From positions 1 to 38,201 of the forward strand of contig JAJRWA010000240.1 in NCBI GenBank assembly GCA_024277025.1: DNA of 38,201 bases, given 5' to 3'. A program made the position numbers and the translations under genes. The stretch comes from Candidatus Krumholzibacteriota bacterium. Lineage in GTDB: Bacteria; Krumholzibacteriota; Krumholzibacteriia; LZORAL124-64-63. The notes below the pieces were generated by a model. That model did no database searches. It saw only the letters and a program-made list of their open reading frames with translations, and was not told the origin of the DNA. Positions 32,208 through 38,201 of the stretch are shown one piece after another. Numbering within the stretch: position 1 is the first letter of the stretch; each line of letters opens with the position of its first letter.

Positions 32208-32239
32208 AAAAAAGGGCCCCCCGTGAAGGGGGCCCTTTT
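32208..32239 (-). terminator. Rho-independent terminator of the porin gene
   Basis: A stem of GGGCCCCC with GGGGGCCC, extended by A-T pairs (AAAA/TTTT), reads on the minus strand as a hairpin followed by TTTTTT. It lies about 35 bases after the porin stop and could work in both directions. Confidence 0.9.
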
Positions 32240-32272
32240 CCAGTACCGCATCACTGCAGTGTTGGCAATGGT

Positions 32273-33463
32273 CTAGTAGGTCGTGAAGAAACCCAGGGTG
32301 ATCGTGTTCACCGTGTCTTCCTCAGTACCACCGACATCCATCGGCACGTCCGACGTCCGGCTTTGGTAGGCAAGCTTGACGTTGGCGTGCTGGCCATCGA
32401 TGTAGTAGGTCGCACCGACGCGGAAAGCAGTGTAGCTGCCCGGGGTGTTGCCATCAGCATTGTCAGCGGCATCCGAGCTGAAGGCCTCATACAGGAACCA
32501 AGGCTGGAAGCCGGAGGCCAGATAGTAGCCCGCCTGGCCGTAGTATCCCGTACCCTGATTGGCCATGAAGTCGACGGTGTCGCCGAAATCGAGGCTGTTC
32601 CAGCCGAACTCGGCCGTGAGGGCGTTGCCCTTGCTGTTGGGCAGTTCCAGGAACAGGTCTGCCGCCATCATAGTGTAATCGACCAGGACATTCGGGTCGC
32701 CAGGCGTCGCGGCAGCCGAGCTGCCGACACTGCTCTGGGTGTCATAGGAGAAGCCGATACCCAGGGTCTTCTTCTTGCCCAGGTAGTTCGAGCTGTTGTA
32801 GTAGCCAGCCTCGGCGTCCCACAGGTTGTACTGAGCGCGGAACGTGAAGTGGTCCTTGTCGTCCACTGAGGTCGCATCCTGCACACCGTTGTAAATGCCC
32901 AGGTAGTACTTCAGGCTGTTGTCGCCGACTGGGCCCGAGCCGAACAGGGTCAGGCCGTTGTCACGCACGGCATCGGGCGTGGCCGGAATGCCGTTGAGAA
33001 CGCCGCCACCCGCACCCCAGTTCAGGGCGTTGGCCGTCTGCAGGGGACGGTCCAGAGCCATCAGAGCACCGGAGGTGGTGGTGGCCTGGCGGCTGCTGGG
33101 AGCCATGTTGCGGCCCATGTAGAAGTTGAACCAAGGGCTGGCCTTGTACGTGACAAAGGCGTCGATCATCTTCATGTCCTTACCGGATACATCGGTCTGG
33201 AAGAAGACGAAGACCTTTTCGTTCACGTTACCCTTGAGGCGGAAACGCGCCCGGCGGAGCTTGAAATTGGTCATGGTCTCGTAGCCGGGGGAATCCTCAT
33301 CGAGGTTGGTGTCGTAAGACTGCCAGTACGTCTGGAGCCGATAGCCCAGATTAATACTGGAATGGTCATTGACCGCAATCTCGGCACCAGCCATGGCCGA
33401 GCCGGCAGCCACGACGATGATCAACAGTACCATCAGGGCAGCGAACGATTTGAAGTTAAACAA
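32273..33463 (-). CDS. Phosphate-selective-type (OprO/OprP-like) outer-membrane porin
   Basis: A 396-aa exported barrel protein. The signal peptide (FKSFAALMVLLIIVVAAGSAMA) is followed by INLGYRLQTYWQSY, FKLRRARFRLKGNV and KVFVFFQTDVSG, the usual opening of OprO/OprP-like porins, and it ends with an aromatic terminal strand (TITLGFFTTY). The start is a TTG at 33463, since the codon at 33461-33463 reads TTG and a perfect AAGGAGG lies 6-7 bases upstream. The actual solute is not predictable. It has its own strong terminator. Confidence 0.85.
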   Translation of the reverse strand: MFNFKSFAALMVLLIIVVAAGSAMAGAEIAVNDHSSINLGYRLQTYWQSYDTNLDEDSPGYETMTNFKLRRARFRLKGNVNEKVFVFFQTDVSGKDMKMIDAFVTYKASPWFNFYMGRNMAPSSRQATTTSGALMALDRPLQTANALNWGAGGGVLNGIPATPDAVRDNGLTLFGSGPVGDNSLKYYLGIYNGVQDATSVDDKDHFTFRAQYNLWDAEAGYYNSSNYLGKKKTLGIGFSYDTQSSVGSSAAATPGDPNVLVDYTMMAADLFLELPNSKGNALTAEFGWNSLDFGDTVDFMANQGTGYYGQAGYYLASGFQPWFLYEAFSSDAADNADGNTPGSYTAFRVGATYYIDGQHANVKLAYQSRTSDVPMDVGGTEEDTVNTITLGFFTTY

Positions 33464-34055
33464 TTTGGACCTCCTTGAAATCCACTGGGGTTTTTTCGGG
33501 GAGCGAGATCCCCGAGTTCGACCACTCCTGCCCCCGCCATTTGTTCGCGGTCAGCGGCGAGTGTCGAAGTCGACCGTCTGGCAGCATGTCAGCCAGCCGA
33601 CGCTTGGCCACCCCGTGTGGTGGCAACTCATTCCTTGATGCGGGAAATGTGCCGTGCTGCCCCATGCAATTCTTGGTAGAAGCAGGCACAAGAAGACCCC
33701 ACCCAGCCCATGGTTGGGTTGGGAAAAGGAATTCTCAGTTTACTCAACCGTTTTCCGCATGGGGCCTCTCACCGGTTCGACCGGATCGAATATGATCATG
33801 CACAACGCACAACCCGTGCCTCAGGACCATTTTCAGCAGAGCGCAATCGGTCTGTCAACTACGAATTTGTTTTCAATTCCCACGAAATAACTTCTGTTTC
33901 CGGGGCCACCCGGGGAGAATGTCGGTCGAGCCAACCATGCGGTCAGATGGTCCATACGATCCTGGCAGCAGCTTGAGGCTTGCCCTCAATGGGCTCCGGG
34001 CCGAGATTGGTGGCGAGACCCAGCTGGCGGCGGGCCCGAGCGGAAGGACCGGACG
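33464..34055. other. 592-base divergent intergenic region
   Basis: This stretch separates the porin from the divergent peptidase. It holds the porin ribosome site (33467-33473), the peptidase ribosome site (GGAAGGA near 34040) and small hairpins (for example GCCACC/GGTGGC at 33607-33624). On the minus strand a weak sigma-54-like site, CGGCACATTTCCCGCA, lies at 33639-33654 with correct GG/GC spacing but poor flanking bases. The short open frames here have no ribosome sites or recognisable content. No RNA gene was identified. Confidence 0.5.
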
Positions 34056-35828
34056 ATGACCTTCAGGAATCCCATTTATCACCTGGTCTTCGGTGTGTCG
34101 CTGCTATTATCTCTTGTACCAAAATCCCTTGCGGCACAGGAGACACCTTTCGAAGCTGCACGTGGCCAGCGTACGCAGCGGTATGAAGAGACCGTCAGTT
34201 GGCTGCAGGATCTGGCTGCCGCAAGTCCCGTCCTGCAGTGGCAATCGTTTGGCGTCAGTCCCCAGGGGCGGGAACTGCCACTCGTGGTTGTCGCGGGTGA
34301 CGGCCGCTTTACAGCGACTGAAAATGTGGCGCGGCAGGGCCGTGTCGTCGTGTTGGTTCAGGCCTGCATCCACGCGGGAGAAACCTGCGGCAAGGATGCC
34401 GGCATGATCCTGCTGCGCGACCTGGCCGCCGGTTCGCCGCAGACGGCCGGCTTGCTCGACCGGGTCACCCTGTTGTTCATCCCCATCTTCAACGTCGACG
34501 GCCACGAGCGCTTCGGCGCCTACAACCGAATCAACCAGAATGGGCCGGCCGAAATGGGCTGGCGCGTCACGGCCCGCAACCAGAACCTGAACCGCGACTA
34601 CCTGAAGGCCGATCTGCCCGAGATGCGGGCCTGGCTCGAGTTGTTCAACGCGTGGCAACCCGACTTCTTCATCGACATCCACTCCACCGACGGAGCGGAC
34701 TACCAGTACGCCATCACCTACAGCCTGGAATTGAACGGAAATATGGATCCGGGTCTGACGGCCTGGACCGGCCGTTACCGTGATGCCATGTCCGCGGCCA
34801 TGCAGGACGACGGCTACCCGCTGGCGCCGTACGTGAGTTTCCGCAAGTGGCATGACCCCGCCAGCGGCCTGCAGGCCTGGGCCGCCGGCCCCCGCTTTAG
34901 CCAGGGTTACGTCGCCCTGCAGAACCGGCCCGGCTTGTTGATCGAGACCCACATGCTGAAGCCCTATCCGGTGCGCGTCGACAGCGCCCGGCGCCTGGTG
35001 CTGCACACCCTGCGTTGGTGCGGTGACCACGCGGCCGAGTTGCGCGGGCTGGTGGGCGCCGCCGACGCGTACACCGCCAGCCCGGATTTTCGCGCCGAAC
35101 CGTTTCCCCTGACCTTCACCAGCACCGGCGATTCGACCCAGTTCGAGTTTCTGGGCGTGGAATATGAGACCGAGACCAGCTCGGTAACCGGTGGCCAGTG
35201 GAATCGTTTCAGCGACCGGAAGGTCACTCTCGAATTGCCCTACTTCGACACCATGCGCCCGGATATCACGGCCGACCTGCCCGACACGTACCTGATTCCG
35301 CCCGAGTGGGCCGCTGCTATTGAGCGCCTCGACGCCCACGGCATTGCCTACACCCGGCTGACCGAGCCACAGGAACTGGCGGTCCACACCTGGAAATTCA
35401 CCAACGCCAAGTGGCAGGAGAAACCCTACGAAGGCCACCATCCGGTCACTTTCGACGCCGAGCCCATCACCGAAACCCGCGTCTTTCCGCCCGGCACCGC
35501 CGTGGTCGACATGAACCAGCGCACCGCCCGGGTGATCGCCCACCTGCTGGAACCCCAGGGCCCGGATTCACTGGTGAAGTGGGGCTACTTCGACGCCATC
35601 TTCGAGCGCGTCGAGTATGTGGAGAGCTACGTCATCGAAGAGATGATCCCCGACCTGCTGGCCGAGCACCCCGAGTGGGCCGCCGAACTGGCCGCCGCCA
35701 AAGCCGCCGACCCCGAGTTCGCCGCCGATCCCTGGGCCATCCGCTACTGGTTCTACGCCCGGACGCCGTACTACGACTCCCGGGTCGCTATCTACCCGGT
35801 GGGGGCCATCCGGAGAGACAGCCACTGA
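34056..35828 (+). CDS. Secreted M14-family zinc carboxypeptidase
   Basis: A 590-aa exported metallopeptidase. A signal peptide (LVFGVSLLLSLVPKSLAA) precedes the M14 domain (about residues 40-330). Zinc ligands are His106 and Glu109 in CIHAGETCGK and His209 in FFIDIHSTDGADYQ. NLNRDY (177-182) supplies the Asn-Arg pair that binds the substrate carboxylate. A further 250 residues form an accessory beta-rich region. The ATG at 34056 follows GGAAGGA. The last eight codons and the TGA lie inside the left arm of hairpin element B1, so the gene's end is physically part of that repeat. Substrate unknown; a role in scavenging peptides is likely. Confidence 0.88.
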   Translation: MTFRNPIYHLVFGVSLLLSLVPKSLAAQETPFEAARGQRTQRYEETVSWLQDLAAASPVLQWQSFGVSPQGRELPLVVVAGDGRFTATENVARQGRVVVLVQACIHAGETCGKDAGMILLRDLAAGSPQTAGLLDRVTLLFIPIFNVDGHERFGAYNRINQNGPAEMGWRVTARNQNLNRDYLKADLPEMRAWLELFNAWQPDFFIDIHSTDGADYQYAITYSLELNGNMDPGLTAWTGRYRDAMSAAMQDDGYPLAPYVSFRKWHDPASGLQAWAAGPRFSQGYVALQNRPGLLIETHMLKPYPVRVDSARRLVLHTLRWCGDHAAELRGLVGAADAYTASPDFRAEPFPLTFTSTGDSTQFEFLGVEYETETSSVTGGQWNRFSDRKVTLELPYFDTMRPDITADLPDTYLIPPEWAAAIERLDAHGIAYTRLTEPQELAVHTWKFTNAKWQEKPYEGHHPVTFDAEPITETRVFPPGTAVVDMNQRTARVIAHLLEPQGPDSLVKWGYFDAIFERVEYVESYVIEEMIPDLLAEHPEWAAELAAAKAADPEFAADPWAIRYWFYARTPYYDSRVAIYPVGAIRRDSH

Positions 35829-35906
35829 TGGCTGCTCAAAAACGTCCTCGCCAAAGCTCTGCGGATTGTTTTTGAGCAGCCATCAGTGGCTGTCTCTCCG
35901 GATGGC
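35805..35906. repeat. Long hairpin element, copy B1
   Basis: Two perfect 39-bp inverted arms (35805-35843 and 35868-35906) enclose a 24-base loop that begins GTCCTCGCC, has six variable bases, and ends CTGCGGATT. The left arm includes the 3' end and stop codon of the M14 peptidase gene (stop at 35826-35828). The loop is a near-exact reverse complement of the loop of copy B2 (22 of 24 bases). No poly-T follows. Confidence 0.92.
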
Positions 35907-35959
35907 GCACCGCCGAGCGACAGGAACGGGCGACGTTGCTCCGGAGGCTCGTGGGGGGT

Positions 35960-36049
35960 GGGCAGAGGGGCTGGTATGGGTCCACCAAAAATAATCCGCA
36001 GCGCCTTGGCGAGGACATTTTTGGCGGACCCATAACAGCCCCTCTGACC
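35960..36049. repeat. Long hairpin element, copy B2 (inverted relative to B1)
   Basis: Two 33-base arms (35960-35992 and 36017-36049) pair with three mismatches and enclose a 24-base loop. Read on the minus strand, the loop is GTCCTCGCC, six bases, CTGCGGATT, as in B1. The stem sequence is unrelated to B1 except for an A-rich end (CAAAAA) next to the loop. It ends 9 bases from the ettA stop codon. Bases between B1 and B2 (35907-35959) show nothing recognisable. Confidence 0.9.
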
Positions 36050-36058
36050 AGGAACCAC

Positions 36059-37738
<1,680 letters not shown>

Positions 37739-37948
37739 GGCGGAACCTGCAACCTTCTGTCCGGGAATCTGGGCCCCGTTGAATTCGGGGTATGAGAGTG
37801 TGAATTTCCCGGATATAGTCATGCCATCGGGGCCATTCGGCAACCTGAAACCCATTTTGCCGTTCTAACGAGGGGAATATTCGGTCAGCTGTGAGGGTAG
37901 GTTGGCCGTTCGTCACTTGGATAACAGCCCAGACAAGGGAGCGTGGTC

Positions 37949-38201
37949 ATGGCCGGAGCGGGCAAGAAGTGGATGGTTGGCTGCGGGATCGGCTGCGGCT
38001 TGATGCTCCTGATTCTCGGGGGCGTCGGCACTTGCGGCTACTTCGGCGTCAAGAAGCTCAAGGAGCAGACCGACGAGTTGGGCGCCAGCGCCACGGCTCT
38101 CAACGACCGCTTCGGTGTGACTACGGACTTTGTGCCCAGTCCTGACGGCACTATCAGCTCCTACCGCATGGAGACCTTCCTGACCGTGCGCGACGACATG
38201 G
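37949..38201 (+). CDS. N-terminal part of a membrane-anchored protein, cut by the window edge
   Basis: The first 84 codons of a gene that runs off the right side. The start ATG follows AAGGGAGCG. One transmembrane helix (VGCGIGCGLMLLILGGVGTCGYFG, residues 10-33, given here as one span) precedes a short charged helix (KKLKEQTDELGASATALNDRF) and the start of a globular part. The Gly/Cys-rich helix after a short positively charged N-terminus suggests a single-pass membrane anchor with the rest outside the cytoplasm. Family not recognised. Confidence 0.7.
   Translation, partial: MAGAGKKWMVGCGIGCGLMLLILGGVGTCGYFGVKKLKEQTDELGASATALNDRFGVTTDFVPSPDGTISSYRMETFLTVRDDM

Noticed and set aside
33639..33654. 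Sigma-54 promoter for the porin
   Set aside because: GG/GC spacing is right but the surrounding bases (CGGCAC, CCGCA) are weak, and one such match is expected by chance in this much sequence.
33475..33976. Short open frames in the porin-peptidase gap
   Set aside because: No ribosome sites, composition unlike the neighbouring genes, and mutually overlapping; no support for coding.
35836..36033. Minus-strand open frame across the B1-B2 interval
   Set aside because: It is created by the inverted repeats themselves and has no ribosome site or recognisable domain.
30782..36049. Calling the long hairpin elements ordinary rho-independent terminators
   Set aside because: The loops are 24-41 bases long, no U-tract follows, and the loop core is conserved. 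Transcription termination by another route is still possible.

Overview
The window is GC-rich, densely coded chromosomal DNA from a Gram-negative-type (outer-membrane) bacterium. Several signs point to an uncultivated lineage in or near the FCB superphylum (for example Krumholzibacteriota, Eisenbacteria or Fibrobacterota): a secreted hydrolase whose C-terminus carries a PNPFNP-type, FlgD-like sorting domain, LysW-type amino-acid biosynthesis, many beta-barrel outer-membrane proteins, and a stub that looks like the start of a six-bladed propeller protein. This placement is inference from gene content. No rRNA, tRNA, CRISPR array, phage or transposase gene was seen.

Layout. 1-2.4 kb: a minus-strand operon lysW, homocitrate synthase, lysX (alpha-aminoadipate route to lysine), with a divergent ACT-domain protein that probably regulates it. 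3-5.2 kb: a secreted alpha/beta hydrolase. 5.3-9.8 kb: a PhnD-fused hybrid sensor kinase, a 62-aa secreted stub, a TorF-like outer-membrane protein and an orphan Hpt protein. 9.8-12 kb: two RNA methyltransferase genes, trmJ (broken by an in-frame TAG) and rlmD/trmA. 12.1-17.3 kb: an NlpC/P60 lipoprotein, then a tightly overlapping trio of BamA-like barrel, secreted kinase-like protein and Tlc-type nucleotide transporter. 17.3-25.1 kb: a chemotaxis operon (cheA-cheW-cheR-cheD-HDOD-cheY-cheX-cheB) behind a very good sigma-54 promoter. 25.1-27 kb: a convergent three-gene operon of a second CheY and proteins built from CheX/CheC-like modules. 27.2-38.2 kb: thiI, pgi, an NrfJ/OB-fold lipoprotein, a Fur/PerR-AhpC peroxide module, a phosphate-selective-type porin, an M14 metallopeptidase, ettA and the start of a membrane-anchored protein.

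The most unusual items are these. (1) A family of long hairpins with different stems but a shared loop core (GTCCTCGCC...CTGCGGATT) sits between two convergent gene pairs, each time as an inverted pair of cores. (2) The barrel / secreted kinase-like / ATP-ADP translocase-type operon suggests, but does not prove, ATP supply to an enzyme outside the cytoplasm. (3) A conserved TrmJ reading frame is interrupted by a single TAG. (4) LysW ends in Gln rather than the Glu needed for conjugation. (5) Four ExxN phosphatase-like modules surround one chemotaxis kinase. (6) Several genes appear to be leaderless.
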